The notes below the pieces were generated by a model. The model ran no database searches, was not told where the DNA came from, and saw only the letters and a program-made list of their open reading frames with translations. A stretch of 64,000 nucleotides of DNA. It comes from Bradyrhizobium sp. CCBAU 51765. Its GTDB lineage: Bacteria; Pseudomonadota; Alphaproteobacteria; Rhizobiales; Xanthobacteraceae. The DNA lies in the NCBI RefSeq assembly GCF_015291725.1, contig NZ_CP030038.1, positions 4,701,001-4,765,000 on the forward strand, in the 5' to 3' direction. Within the stretch, counting starts at the first letter, position 1, and the number at the start of each line of letters is the position of its first letter. The translations under genes and the position numbers were made by a program. Below are positions 8,908 through 18,356 of this stretch, one piece after another.

Positions 8908-9030
8908 TCAAAACAAAAAATGAAAAACAACCCCATGCACAGTAGCCGACCCCTGTCCGGCCAATGACTTACGGATATTCCGCAATACACGTTGATCCGT
9001 CGGGCAAAACACTGGCATGATGTCACCATC
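8908..9030. repeat. Dispersed repeat, copy A
   Basis: This stretch shares a 25-base identical core (8922-8946) with 52222-52246. The similarity continues beyond the core as CAATGACTT, then CGGGCAAAACACTGG and GATGTCACC here, against CAATGACTT, CAGGCAAAACACCGG and GATGGCACC in the other copy, at matching distances. Both copies sit in non-coding DNA beside an unrelated gene. Outside it, the rest of 8802-9068 shows no gene. Confidence 0.8.
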
Positions 9031-9068
9031 GAAAGACGTCCACCCGCATCGCCGGCAGTGAGAGCCCT

Positions 9069-9845
9069 TCAGGTTGCCCCTTCATCGGGAATATTGAGAA
9101 TCTTGCCACAGGCCTTGCAATGCACCGCATCGGCGTCATGCCTCTGGAGCCCGCAAGCCGGACACGGAAATCGCACCTTGTTGGGACTGAGGAGCGCGCG
9201 GGCGAGATTGAAGAACAACGTTACGCCGAAAATCATGATTACGACGGTTATCAAGCGACCGACCGTGCCCGACAGGGTAATGTCGCCAAAGCCAGTCGTC
9301 GTCAGTGCCGTGACGGTGAAATACAGGGCGTCGGCATAGTTCCTGATCTCGTCGTTCCGGAACTTCTGCGTCTCGTAAACGATCCCGGTCATGACGAATA
9401 TGAAGACTGCCAGGTTCGTGACGGCGAAGATGACCTCTTCGTTGCGACGAAAGAACGGAGAATCGATGCGCAATCTCACCAGCATCTGGTAGTCGCGAAG
9501 CAGCCCCAAGGTTCGCAGGATCCGGAGAAAACCGCCCGCCTCGCCGGCAAGCGGCGCCAGGAAGGATACGATCGCAACCATGTCGGCCCACGTTGCGATT
9601 TCGGTGAATTTTCGAAACGGATGCCGATCGACGAGGAGCCGTGCCGAGAAATCGGCAAGCAGCATGACGCCGAACAGGACATCGAGCGTTTCAATGATCT
9701 CGCTGGGCTGCAGGAACGAGGTTGCGATGATGAACAGCACCGTCACGATATCGAAGGCGAGCAGCGCATAGCGGAAGCGAACGCCGCTCGGCGTTGCCCC
9801 CTCGTAGAGGCGACGGACGTTGCTTCTGAGAGACGTGAGGGTCAC
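9069..9845 (-). CDS. Voltage-gated-type potassium ion channel with zinc-ribbon tail
   Basis: About 259 residues from a GTG at 9845 (VTLTSLRSNVRRLYEG). The frame stays open to an ATG at 10100, but that extension looks non-native. There are several membrane helices; an S4-like segment rich in Arg (RILRTLGLLRDYQMLVRLRI); and the pore-selectivity segment TTTGFGDI with the K-channel TxGFGD signature. The C-terminus has paired cysteines (CPACG, CKACG), a zinc ribbon. Likely a tetrameric inner-membrane K+ channel. The start is uncertain because no strong ribosome binding site is visible. Confidence 0.8.
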   Translation of the reverse strand: MTLTSLRSNVRRLYEGATPSGVRFRYALLAFDIVTVLFIIATSFLQPSEIIETLDVLFGVMLLADFSARLLVDRHPFRKFTEIATWADMVAIVSFLAPLAGEAGGFLRILRTLGLLRDYQMLVRLRIDSPFFRRNEEVIFAVTNLAVFIFVMTGIVYETQKFRNDEIRNYADALYFTVTALTTTGFGDITLSGTVGRLITVVIMIFGVTLFFNLARALLSPNKVRFPCPACGLQRHDADAVHCKACGKILNIPDEGAT

Positions 9846-10246
9846 GGCGTCATGATCGCGCTTTGCATGGATGATGGCAACTCGCAGAGCGCGCCGCAAG
9901 ATCGGACCGAAATTCAGCCACGCCGGGGCCGAAGAGAGCGAAATTGATCTCGGGCACCGTCGTCTGGAGACTCGTTCCGCAGGGGACGCCCCGAGAATGG
10001 CAACGGAGCTCATCAGCCTCGCCGGCAACACCTTTGTCGGGGGCGTTTGCTTTGCCGGGGGGCGTTTGCGGCCATGCTCCGTGACGGCGTATCGCCGCAA
10101 CGCGCGATTGTCGCCGCAGAGCCGCTTGCACCGAACGCCTCGGAGCCGGAGCTCAGACCGGCATGCGCAGCACAGGTTCCCTCGCTCGGCGCGAATCGCC
10201 GGTACCGCTGCCAGGGGCTAAACTCTCCCGATTCGTGGAGACTGTC
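9846..10246. other. Intergenic region between divergent channel and exporter genes
   Basis: 400 bases between two divergently read genes. I see no convincing gene or RNA, although both neighbouring frames extend into it (the channel to 10100, the exporter to 10163) and either protein could start here instead. The promoters of both genes must lie in this interval; no clear consensus boxes are visible. Confidence 0.4.
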
Positions 10247-10972
10247 TTGGCCTTTCTCTTCGTCCTCAGCGTCGGCCTCGTCGCCGGCACCATCTCCGGC
10301 ATCGTCGGCACCGGCTCGTCGATCATGCTGATGCCGGTGCTGGTCTATGCCTATGGGCCGAAGGAGGCCGTGCCGATCATGGCGGTCGCCTCCGTGATGG
10401 CGAACTTCTCGCGGATCCTGGCCTGGTGGCGTGAGGTCGATTGGCGGGCCTGCGCGGCCTATTCGGTCACGGGCATTCCCGCCGCAGCGCTCGGTGCGCG
10501 GACGTTGCTGGCGCTGCCCTCGCATGTCGTCGATCTCGCCATCGGTATCTTCCTGATCGCGATGGTGCCGGTGCGGCACTGGCTGGCGCGGCATGACCTC
10601 AAGGCCAATCTCTGGCATCTGGCCGTCGGCGGCGCAGTCATCGGCTATCTCACCGGCATCGTGGTCTCGACCGGCCCGCTCAGCGTGCCGCTGTTCCTGT
10701 TCTACGGCCTCAGCAAGGGCGCCTTCCTCGCCACCGAAGCGGCCTCTTCGCTCGGCCTCTACTTCGCGAAATCAGTGACCTTCGAGCGTTTCGGTGCGCT
10801 GACGGGCGATGTGTTCATGAAGGGCCTGATCGCGGGCTCCTCGCTGATGTCAGGTGCCTTCATCGCAAAACGCTTCGTGCTGCATCTGAGGCCGGACGTG
10901 TTCCGCCTGGTGATGGACGCGATCATGATCGCAGCCGGCCTTTCGATGCTCTGGAGCGCGGCCCAGCCGTAA
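10247..10972 (+). CDS. TauE/SafE family sulfite/anion exporter
   Basis: About 241 residues. The TTG at 10247 follows GTGGAG at a distance of six bases; in-frame GTG 10235 and the ATG 10163 are alternatives. The sequence is mostly hydrophobic with about eight membrane segments. The family signature GLVAGTISGIVGTGSSIMLMP is at the N-terminus, and a second, related half starts near VIGYLTGIVVSTGPLSVPLF. TauE/SafE proteins export sulfite, sulfoacetate or similar small anions; the substrate here is not deducible. Confidence 0.85.
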   Translation: MAFLFVLSVGLVAGTISGIVGTGSSIMLMPVLVYAYGPKEAVPIMAVASVMANFSRILAWWREVDWRACAAYSVTGIPAAALGARTLLALPSHVVDLAIGIFLIAMVPVRHWLARHDLKANLWHLAVGGAVIGYLTGIVVSTGPLSVPLFLFYGLSKGAFLATEAASSLGLYFAKSVTFERFGALTGDVFMKGLIAGSSLMSGAFIAKRFVLHLRPDVFRLVMDAIMIAAGLSMLWSAAQP

Positions 10973-10983
10973 GACGGCCGCGT

Positions 10984-13035
10984 TCAGGCGGCGAATTCCG
11001 GCGCGATCGATGGGCTTCCGGTGGTGCCGCTTCTCGGCGCCGCCGGCTGGCTGTTGAGCCATTGCAACAGGACCTCGAGCGGCTGCGGCCGCTGATAGAG
11101 GAAGCCCTGCCCGAACCTCACGCCCATATCACGCATGGCCTCGGCCTGCTCGGCGCGCTCGATGCCTTCTGCGACCAGGGTCAGCCCCAACGTGTCGGCG
11201 AGCGAGGCGATCACGCCGACGATGGCCTTGTCCTCCGCGCTCTCGGGAATCTCCCGGATGAATGCCTTGTCGATCTTGACCTTGTCGAGCGGGAAGCGCC
11301 TGAGGTGAGCGAGCGAGCTGTAGCCGGTACCGAAATCGTCGAGCGCGATCGTGGCACCTAGGCGCCGCAGGCGGTGCAACGTCTCGGTGGCGCTGGCGAT
11401 GTTGTTGATCAGCGATCCCTCGGTGATCTCGAGTTCGAGAGATGAGGCCGCAACGTCGAAGCGCGCACAGGTCGCGCGCAGCTCGGCGGCAAGCGAATGG
11501 TCGGCAAGCTCTGACGGCGGCAAATTGATCGCGATCCGGATCTGCGGCCTGCCGGCGGCGGCCAACCGTTGCAACGCACGGCAGGCATCGGTCAGAACGT
11601 AGCGAGTCAGCCGCGCATTGTTGCCGCTGCGCTCGATCAGCGGCAGAAATTCGCCGGGGCCGATCACGCCATGCTCAGGATGCCGCCAGCGGATCAGTGC
11701 TTCCAGTCCGACAACCTCGTGAGTCTCGAGATCGACCTGGCTCTGGTACCAAACCTCGAACTGCTCCTCGGCGAAGCCGGTGGGAATGGCCAACTCGAGA
11801 TCCCTGCGGCGGCGATAGTCACGCTGAAGCGCCTCGTCCAGCACAGCGACCGTGCCGGGCGCCTTGCTCTTGGCATGATAGAGCGCGATGTCGGCGAGCG
11901 TCGGCAGATGCGACAGCTCCGGATCGTCGGCGCGGCGCACGGCAAGACCGATGCTCGCGCGCGGCACCACCAGCTTGTCGTGGAGGCGGATGGACTCGGA
12001 AATGGCGTCCAGCACCTGCTGAGCGAATGCGTACGCTGCCTGTTCGTGGCTCACCTCGGGACGAATGACGACGAACTCGTCGCCGCCGAGCCGTGCAACC
12101 CAGTCCTGCGCTTCGACCGCGCGACGAAGACGCTCCGAAATCTGAACCAGGAACTTGTCGCCGGCCTCGTGACCGAAGGTGTCGTTGACGCCCTTGAAGT
12201 CATCGAGATCGATGAAGCAGAACGCGACCAGCGTATCCGGCGAGCCTCCGTCCCGGCTCGCCACGGCCAGGCGCTCGGTCAGGGAGCGCCGGTTCGGCAG
12301 TCCCGTGAGCGGATCGTGCGTCGCCATGTGCCCGAGCCGGTCCAGCGCGCCTGACGTCGTGTGCTGCATGGCGTTGAAGGCGCGCGCGAGCTGGCCGAAT
12401 TCGTTCGAGGACGTGACGTCCGCCGGATAGGCGCGGCCATCCTGCTTGCTGCGCTGAATCGCCGACATCATGGCTGCCAGCGGCCGGCCGATGAAGATGT
12501 TGGCGGAGATCCGCATGGCGATCAGGGTCGCAAACGTCGCGAGCAGGCCGACCACCAGCAGCAGCACCAGGCGGCTGCCCGCATCCGCGTACAGCGTCGC
12601 ACGCGAATAGGCGATGGCGATGCGGCCGGCCTCAACGGCCATGTTGCCATTGCTGTAGTGGATCGGACGCGAGACTTCCGCGACCGCCTGGTCTTCGGCC
12701 CGCGCGACCACGCGGGCAATGGCGGCGCCGGTATCGTCATAGACCGCCGCCGCGGCGATGGTCTCGTCGTGCATGATCTCGTTGAGCACGCCGGTGACCT
12801 GGTCGTAACGCATCTTCCACAGCGGCTCGGCGATCAGCTCGGCCCGGCTCTCGGCGACGCGGGCGATGCGGGCGTCGAGCTGCCTGACCTGCGACCAGAA
12901 GCTGGATGCCTCGACGCCGGCGGAGGCGAGCAGCTGCACCAGCAGCAGAACGGGCACGGTGGCCCAGATCATCGCGTGGACGACCGAGCCCAGGCGTGCT
13001 GGCGCCGCCTGCTCGTCGCGATCCGGCTCGGTCAT
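10984..13035 (-). CDS. Membrane-bound GGDEF/EAL cyclic-di-GMP turnover protein
   Basis: About 683 residues from the ATG at 13035, which has AAGGA at good distance; an ATG at 13053 overlaps the stop of the upstream gene (TGATG) and is an alternative. A first membrane helix (MIWATVPVLLLVQLLA), a periplasmic domain of about 110 residues, a second helix and a HAMP-like linker lead to a GGDEF domain with intact RLGGDEF (near 317) and an EAL domain with GLEALIRW (near 443), DDFGTGYSSL and EGIE. Both active-site signatures are present, so it could make or degrade c-di-GMP. It is coupled to a periplasmic binding protein gene upstream. Confidence 0.92.
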   Translation of the reverse strand: MTEPDRDEQAAPARLGSVVHAMIWATVPVLLLVQLLASAGVEASSFWSQVRQLDARIARVAESRAELIAEPLWKMRYDQVTGVLNEIMHDETIAAAAVYDDTGAAIARVVARAEDQAVAEVSRPIHYSNGNMAVEAGRIAIAYSRATLYADAGSRLVLLLVVGLLATFATLIAMRISANIFIGRPLAAMMSAIQRSKQDGRAYPADVTSSNEFGQLARAFNAMQHTTSGALDRLGHMATHDPLTGLPNRRSLTERLAVASRDGGSPDTLVAFCFIDLDDFKGVNDTFGHEAGDKFLVQISERLRRAVEAQDWVARLGGDEFVVIRPEVSHEQAAYAFAQQVLDAISESIRLHDKLVVPRASIGLAVRRADDPELSHLPTLADIALYHAKSKAPGTVAVLDEALQRDYRRRRDLELAIPTGFAEEQFEVWYQSQVDLETHEVVGLEALIRWRHPEHGVIGPGEFLPLIERSGNNARLTRYVLTDACRALQRLAAAGRPQIRIAINLPPSELADHSLAAELRATCARFDVAASSLELEITEGSLINNIASATETLHRLRRLGATIALDDFGTGYSSLAHLRRFPLDKVKIDKAFIREIPESAEDKAIVGVIASLADTLGLTLVAEGIERAEQAEAMRDMGVRFGQGFLYQRPQPLEVLLQWLNSQPAAPRSGTTGSPSIAPEFAA

Positions 13036-13052
13036 CGCCTCATCCTTCCGCA

Positions 13053-14201
13053 TCAGTCCGCAACGCCTTCAGGAAGCGGCAGCGACGAGATGAGCGCATC
13101 GAGGGAGAAGTCATATTGGCCGCAGCGTCCGGCCTTCGCCCTGAACCGCGCAAAGTCGATCCGGTCGAACGCACGCGTCCTGATGAGGTCGCCAATCGAA
13201 GCGAGGTTGTCGCGCGTGATCGCCGACGTCTTGACCTCGACGCGGGGGGAAACGGCGGCGAAATCGCAGCCATCGGCATAATCGCGCAGGAGAACGATCG
13301 ACCAGCCGCCGAGCAGGAAATGCCCGCCGTCGGTCAGGAGCAGACGACCCGCCTTGATCTCGCGCAGCGCGTCCTCCGACCAGTTGAGACCCACCACCTG
13401 GATGTTTCGACCGGGCACAAGGCCGGCAGCGATCGCCGCGCGGAGCGCGCCGAGCGCCATCGGATCGTTTCCGGCCCATATGCCGGCGGGCCGGATTCCC
13501 TTGCGAGAAGCCCAGCCCAGGTAATTCGCCGTGACCCGCTCGGCTTCCGACTGCGTCCAGTTGGCGAACAGCAGCCGGTCCACCACGACGTCAGGTGCGG
13601 CATCCACGGCCAGCTTGAGACCGGCGTTGCGGGCAATCGAGGCCGGTGTGATCTCGTCGCCGCCGATTCCGAGAATGTGGATCTTGCCGTCGGGGCTCTG
13701 CGATTTCTCGGCACGCGCCACCCCGATCAGCGCATTGGCCATCCGTGCACCCGCAGTCTGCAGATCGGTCGTGATGTCGCCGAGCCAGGTCTTGAGCTTC
13801 TCGCGCGGCGGTCCAAGGCGCGCCGCATCCTCGCCGATCAGCGTGTTCGAGAGCAGCAGCGTCTTGACGCCCGCAGCCTCGGCCGCCTCCAGGATCGGGA
13901 CGGCGGCGGACTCCTCGTTCGACAGGATGAGGAAATCGGGCTTGTCGGGACGTGCCACCACGCCGAAGCCGAGCTCCTGCATGGTGCGGTAATTCCGCTC
14001 GCTGGTCAGCACCTCGACATGCGCGTCGAGCCTGCGGCCGGCCGCCTGCATGGTCTGCGCGACCATGTCCCAGTAGACCTCACCGGTCTTGCCGGGATTG
14101 ACGAAGACGATGTCGAGGGGCTTGGCAAGGCTCCCGCCGGCATACGCGAAAATGCTGCAGGCCATGCCCGCAGCGAGCAATATTCGTCGGAATCTCGGCA
14201 T
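13053..14201 (-). CDS. Periplasmic sugar-type substrate-binding protein
   Basis: 382 residues from MPRFRRILLAAGMACSIFAY, a signal peptide ending near GGSLAKP. The mature part is a type-1 periplasmic binding protein (LacI/RbsB fold): IVFVNPGKTGEVYWDMV, the segment around PDFLILSNEESAAVPILEAA, and PAGIWAGNDPMALGALRAAI. No ABC permease or ATPase lies nearby. Instead its stop codon overlaps a possible start of the GGDEF/EAL gene, so the protein is better read as a ligand sensor that presents its ligand to that receptor, as LuxP does for LuxQ. This role is inference. Confidence 0.82.
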   Translation of the reverse strand: MPRFRRILLAAGMACSIFAYAGGSLAKPLDIVFVNPGKTGEVYWDMVAQTMQAAGRRLDAHVEVLTSERNYRTMQELGFGVVARPDKPDFLILSNEESAAVPILEAAEAAGVKTLLLSNTLIGEDAARLGPPREKLKTWLGDITTDLQTAGARMANALIGVARAEKSQSPDGKIHILGIGGDEITPASIARNAGLKLAVDAAPDVVVDRLLFANWTQSEAERVTANYLGWASRKGIRPAGIWAGNDPMALGALRAAIAAGLVPGRNIQVVGLNWSEDALREIKAGRLLLTDGGHFLLGGWSIVLLRDYADGCDFAAVSPRVEVKTSAITRDNLASIGDLIRTRAFDRIDFARFRAKAGRCGQYDFSLDALISSLPLPEGVAD

Positions 14202-14596
14202 TTCCGTTCCCACCCCGATCGGTTCCGAGGTTGGACGCGCGTCGGCTAACACTTTGCAAAATCAACCCGGCCACAGCGGCATAGAGCTAATGAAGGGTAT
14301 ATCTATCGTGTCGGATTGAGATAATCGAAGCGCCGGCCATCAGGCGTCCCTTCCGTGCCCTCAGCCATCCGAAACCCGCAACTCGCCATCCATCGGAAGG
14401 GCGGCGCGCGCGAGCGGCATCGCCCTCGCCGTCCCGCGCTGAACAAGCGGGCCGCCCGAATTTATCCGAAGGCCTGACCGCTGCCGCGTTTATCAGATAT
14501 GACATCGCTGGCTGGCCGCGAGTTCTCAGGCGCGCCACCTTGATGGACGCTCCGTGCACGATCGCACGATCTGATGTTCGACCGGGGAGATGTGTC
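14202..14596. other. Intergenic region between divergent binding-protein and cyclase genes
   Basis: The interval separates divergent genes. The left third is relatively AT-rich (around TATCTATCGTGTCGGATTG) and probably holds the promoter of the binding-protein/GGDEF operon. The cyclase frame is open from an ATG at 14543, so its N-terminus might extend into the right end. No other gene or RNA is visible. Confidence 0.4.
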
Positions 14597-16000
14597 TTGA
14601 GCGCACTGGCGGAAGCGGCCGATATCACAGGTCTCCGAAGCAAAGCGGCCGGGCGAACCGACGGCCAACAAGACACCCTCAAATTCGCCGAAGCTGCCCT
14701 TGCCGACAGCAAGCGTGATGGCCTGCTGCTGGCCGTCCGGGCCCGCTGGGTCGCGCTCGCGGTTACTGCCGTTACCCTGTCGCTCATCAACCCGAACTGG
14801 GATGTCGCCTTTTACATCCTGATGCTTGGTTTCTTTGCCGTCATCGGCTGGGCGCAACTGAAGGTCGGCAAGGTCGGCCGTTCGCGTCCCGAACTTTTCC
14901 TTATATTTTGCGACCTGGCGCTATTGACCTTCCTTAGCGTCGTGCCCAATCCCTGGAGCAACGTTCACTGGCCGATCGGAATGCAATTCCGATTCGACAG
15001 CTTCATCTATTTCTTCATTTTCCTCGCCACTGCCACGCTCGCTTATTCCTGGCGAACGGTGCTCGCGATTGGCATGTGGACCGGAGCACTCTGGGCCGTC
15101 GCCGTCGGCTGGGCTTATCTGCAACCGGAGACCCATGCCGCGCTGTCGGAGCGCGTCAGGGAGGCGATCGGTGCGGATATTCGCATGTTCAACATCCTCG
15201 ACCCCTCCTCGATTGGTTTCGGCGAGCGTTTCCAGCAAGTGATCGTATTCATCGTCGTCGCCGCCATCCTGGCGCTGGCGGTGCGCCGTTCCAATGCGCT
15301 CTTGATCAGTCATGCCGGACTCGAGCGCGAACGTGCCAACCTGGCGCGTTACTTCTCTCCCAATGTCGTCGACGAACTCTCCGGCAATGACGAGCCCCTC
15401 GCGAAGGTCCGCACGCAGGACGTCGCGGTGCTGTTCGCAGATATCGTGGGATTCACCGCCTATGCCGATGGACGCGACCCGCAGGACGTCATCGAGACGC
15501 TGCGGCAATTCCATGAGCGAATGGAACGGGAAGTGTTCCAGCACGGCGGAACGCTCGACAAATATCTGGGGGATGGACTCATGGCGACCTTCGGCACGCC
15601 GTTCGTCGGCGATTCCGATGCGCTGAACGCCTTGCGTTGCGCGAGGGGCATGATCGCCTCGATCGCCAAGTTGAACAGCGAGCGTAGCGATCGCAACGAA
15701 CCGCCGATCCAGGTCAGCGTCGGCTTGCACTACGGGCAAGTGGTGCTGGGCGATATCGGCCTCAACCGGCTCGAATTCGCCGTGATCGGGACCACCGTGA
15801 ATGCGGCGAGCCGCCTCGAAGCGCTGACCCGCGAATTCGGATGCGCTATCGTCGTCAGCGACGCGCTGGTACAACAGGCCCACGCCGAACCGAATCACTC
15901 CGGTACCGATTTCGCAGCGCTCGTCGAGCGGCCGGCACAGACCATTCGCGGCCTCGAGCGACCCGTCGGCATCTGGACATGCGCTGACGTCGGCCCTTGA
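14597..16000 (+). CDS. Membrane class III adenylate/guanylate cyclase
   Basis: About 467 residues. TTG 14597 follows GGGGAG by seven bases and is preferred over ATG 14543, which has no ribosome binding site. The N-terminal half has several membrane helices (LALLTFLSVV, FIYFFIFLATATLAY, VIVFIVVAAILALAV). ARYFSPNVVDEL precedes the catalytic domain, which has FADIVGFT (metal-binding Asp, near 280), GDGLMATFG and VIGTTVNAASRLE. It makes cAMP or cGMP at the inner membrane; the specificity-determining residues were not assigned. Such cyclases are numerous in Bradyrhizobium. Confidence 0.9.
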   Translation: MSALAEAADITGLRSKAAGRTDGQQDTLKFAEAALADSKRDGLLLAVRARWVALAVTAVTLSLINPNWDVAFYILMLGFFAVIGWAQLKVGKVGRSRPELFLIFCDLALLTFLSVVPNPWSNVHWPIGMQFRFDSFIYFFIFLATATLAYSWRTVLAIGMWTGALWAVAVGWAYLQPETHAALSERVREAIGADIRMFNILDPSSIGFGERFQQVIVFIVVAAILALAVRRSNALLISHAGLERERANLARYFSPNVVDELSGNDEPLAKVRTQDVAVLFADIVGFTAYADGRDPQDVIETLRQFHERMEREVFQHGGTLDKYLGDGLMATFGTPFVGDSDALNALRCARGMIASIAKLNSERSDRNEPPIQVSVGLHYGQVVLGDIGLNRLEFAVIGTTVNAASRLEALTREFGCAIVVSDALVQQAHAEPNHSGTDFAALVERPAQTIRGLERPVGIWTCADVGP

Positions 16001-16085
16001 AGCTTGCGGTGGATGCATCGGCACCCATCGCCCTTATTCGTGCTAAGAACTGCTCGCCCGCTACACCGAGACCGCTATTTCCCCC

Positions 16086-17531
16086 ATGGCCAAGAGCACC
16101 CTCTCCTTCGTCTGCCAGAACTGCGGCGCAGCCTATAACCGCTGGCAGGGCAAGTGCGAATCCTGCGGCGAGTGGAATACGCTCGCGGAAGAAGACACCA
16201 GCGGCAGCGTGCCGGTGTCGATCCGCTCCAAACGCAAGGGCCGGACGTTTGCGCTGGAGAGCCTTGCCGGAAAAAGCCCGGATGCGCCGCGCCTGTCCTC
16301 AGGGATGACCGAGCTCGACCGCGTCACCGGCGGCGGCTTCGTCCGCGGCTCGGTGCTGCTGGTCGGCGGCGATCCCGGGATCGGCAAGTCGACGCTGCTG
16401 ACGCAGGCGACCAGCCTGCTGGCGCGCGCCGGCCACCGCGTGGTCTACATCTCCGGCGAAGAGGCGGTGGCCCAGGTGCGCCTGCGCGCGGAGCGGCTCG
16501 GGCTGTCGGACGCGCCGGTCCAGCTCGCCGCCGAGACCTCGGTGGAGGACATCGTCTCGACGCTGTCGGAGGGCGCGGTGCCCCGGCTGATCGTGATCGA
16601 TTCGATCCAGACCATGTGGACCGACACGGTGGAATCCGCGCCCGGGACCGTCACCCAGGTGCGCGCCTCGGCGCAGGCGCTGATCCGCTTTGCGAAGAAA
16701 ACGGGGGCGGCCATCATCCTGGTCGGCCACGTCACCAAGGACGGCCAGATCGCAGGTCCCCGCGTGGTCGAGCACATGGTCGACGCGGTGATGTCGTTCG
16801 AGGGCGAAGGCTCGCAGCAATTCCGGATCCTGCGCGCCGTGAAGAACCGCTTCGGCCCGACCGACGAGATCGGCGTCTTCGAGATGACGGGCCTCGGGCT
16901 GCGCGAGGTCACCAACCCCTCCGAGCTGTTCCTGTCCGAGCGCGATCTCGGCACGCCCGGAACCGCAGTCTTTGCGGGCATCGAAGGCACGCGGCCCGTC
17001 CTGGTCGAATTGCAGGCGCTGGTGGCCCCGACCTCGCTCGGCACCCCGCGCCGCGCCGTGGTCGGCTGGGACCCGAGCCGGCTGTCGATGGTGCTGGCGG
17101 TGCTGGAGGCGCATTGCGGGGTCAAGCTGTCAGGCCATGATGTCTATCTAAACGTCGCTGGCGGCCTGCGCATCCACGAGCCCGCGGCCGACCTTGCCGC
17201 CGCGGCGGCGCTGGTGTCGTCCCTGGTTAATGCGCAGTTACCCACCGATGCCGTTTATTTCGGCGAGATCTCGCTCTCCGGCGTGGTGCGTCCGGTGGCG
17301 CAGACCCCGGCGCGGCTGAAGGAGGCCGCAAAACTCGGCTTCCAGCGCGCCGTGCTGCCCGAATCGGCACGCGGCGAGACCGGCGGCGATGCCGGATTGT
17401 CGCTGAATGCGGTGAACAGCCTGACGACATTGGTGGCCGAGATCGCCGCCCGCGGCTCCCGCCGAGGCGAATCGAACGCCCCGGCAGAGAAAAATGCCAC
17501 ACCGGCAAGATTCCGCCGCGGAGAGGGTTAG
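16086..17531 (+). CDS. radA: DNA repair protein RadA
   Basis: 481 residues. The N-terminal zinc finger is C10, C13, C24, C27. The RecA-like ATPase has Walker A GDPGIGKSTL (near 95) and the RadA-specific KNRFG motif. The C-terminus is a Lon-protease-like domain (YLNVAGGLRI, AQTPARLKEAAKLG). RadA is a branch-migration helicase in recombination repair. cvpA and purF follow on the same strand, a common alphaproteobacterial order. The last 30 residues are a charged, variable tail. Confidence 0.96.
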   Translation: MAKSTLSFVCQNCGAAYNRWQGKCESCGEWNTLAEEDTSGSVPVSIRSKRKGRTFALESLAGKSPDAPRLSSGMTELDRVTGGGFVRGSVLLVGGDPGIGKSTLLTQATSLLARAGHRVVYISGEEAVAQVRLRAERLGLSDAPVQLAAETSVEDIVSTLSEGAVPRLIVIDSIQTMWTDTVESAPGTVTQVRASAQALIRFAKKTGAAIILVGHVTKDGQIAGPRVVEHMVDAVMSFEGEGSQQFRILRAVKNRFGPTDEIGVFEMTGLGLREVTNPSELFLSERDLGTPGTAVFAGIEGTRPVLVELQALVAPTSLGTPRRAVVGWDPSRLSMVLAVLEAHCGVKLSGHDVYLNVAGGLRIHEPAADLAAAAALVSSLVNAQLPTDAVYFGEISLSGVVRPVAQTPARLKEAAKLGFQRAVLPESARGETGGDAGLSLNAVNSLTTLVAEIAARGSRRGESNAPAEKNATPARFRRGEG

Positions 17532-17698
17532 GTGGAGGTGACGTCCCCGGCCCCCGCCGCTATACAGCCGTCACAAAAGCAGCATGGGATTGCGTGGTTG
17601 CGGCCTTGCCGGGAACGCCGTCTGCCCCTCTTTTAAGGCAGCGGCCAAGCACCGATTCGCTGAGCACCTTTGAGAGTACGAGCGGACCAGACCAGCCG

Positions 17699-18328
17699 AT
17701 GCCAGTAACACTCCTCGACCTGATCCTGCTCGGTGTGATGCTGATCTCGGGCCTGCTCGCGATGGTCCGCGGCTTCATGCGCGAAATCCTGTCGATTGCG
17801 GCCTGGGGCGCGGCGGCAATCGTGACCTTGTACTCGTTCTCGAAGCTGCTGCCGACCGCCAAGACCTATTTCAACAACGACACGGTCGCGAGCGTGGTCG
17901 TCGTCGCCGGTGTGTTCGTGGGCACCCTGGTCGTGGTCTCCGTGATCACGGTCCGGATCTCCGACATGATCCTGGATTCGCGGATCGGTGCGCTGGACCG
18001 CACCCTCGGCTTCCTGTTTGGCCTGGCTCGCGGCCTTTTGATCGTCGTGGTCGCTTTCCTGTTCTTCACCTGGCTGGTTCCGGACAAGCAGCGTCCGGAC
18101 TGGGTCTCAGGGGCCAAGTCCCGCGTGGTGCTCCAGGGAACCGGGGACTGGCTGATGGCCCTCTTGCCTGACGACCCCGAGAACACCATCTTGAAGAGAT
18201 TCAAGAAAAACAAACCAGATGATGACCAAGCTGAATCCGAGCAGCAGCCTTCGGGCAGTGGCGACGGATACAGTAAACCTGCTCGTGACAGCCTGAAAAA
18301 GCTGATCGAGAAACCTGCGGCGCGTTGA
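17699..18328 (+). CDS. cvpA: CvpA family membrane protein
   Basis: 209 residues from MPVTLLDLILLGVMLISGLL. Four membrane helices, including a first segment with the CvpA pattern GLLAMVRGFMREILSIAAWG, end near residue 125. The cytoplasmic tail is hydrophilic and charged (FKKNKPDDDQAESEQQPSG). It is placed directly before purF, as in E. coli, where cvpA-purF are co-transcribed; here 28 bases separate them. Role: inner-membrane protein linked to envelope function and colicin V production in E. coli. Confidence 0.92.
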   Translation: MPVTLLDLILLGVMLISGLLAMVRGFMREILSIAAWGAAAIVTLYSFSKLLPTAKTYFNNDTVASVVVVAGVFVGTLVVVSVITVRISDMILDSRIGALDRTLGFLFGLARGLLIVVVAFLFFTWLVPDKQRPDWVSGAKSRVVLQGTGDWLMALLPDDPENTILKRFKKNKPDDDQAESEQQPSGSGDGYSKPARDSLKKLIEKPAAR

Positions 18329-18356
18329 TTGAGCCCTAAAGAGAGGCGCGGACGAG

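Noticed and set aside
9846-10100. N-terminal extension of the ion channel from the ATG at 10100
   Set aside because: The extra 85 residues are Arg/Pro-rich, lack a membrane segment and do not look like any channel N-terminus; the GTG at 9845 gives a normal start.
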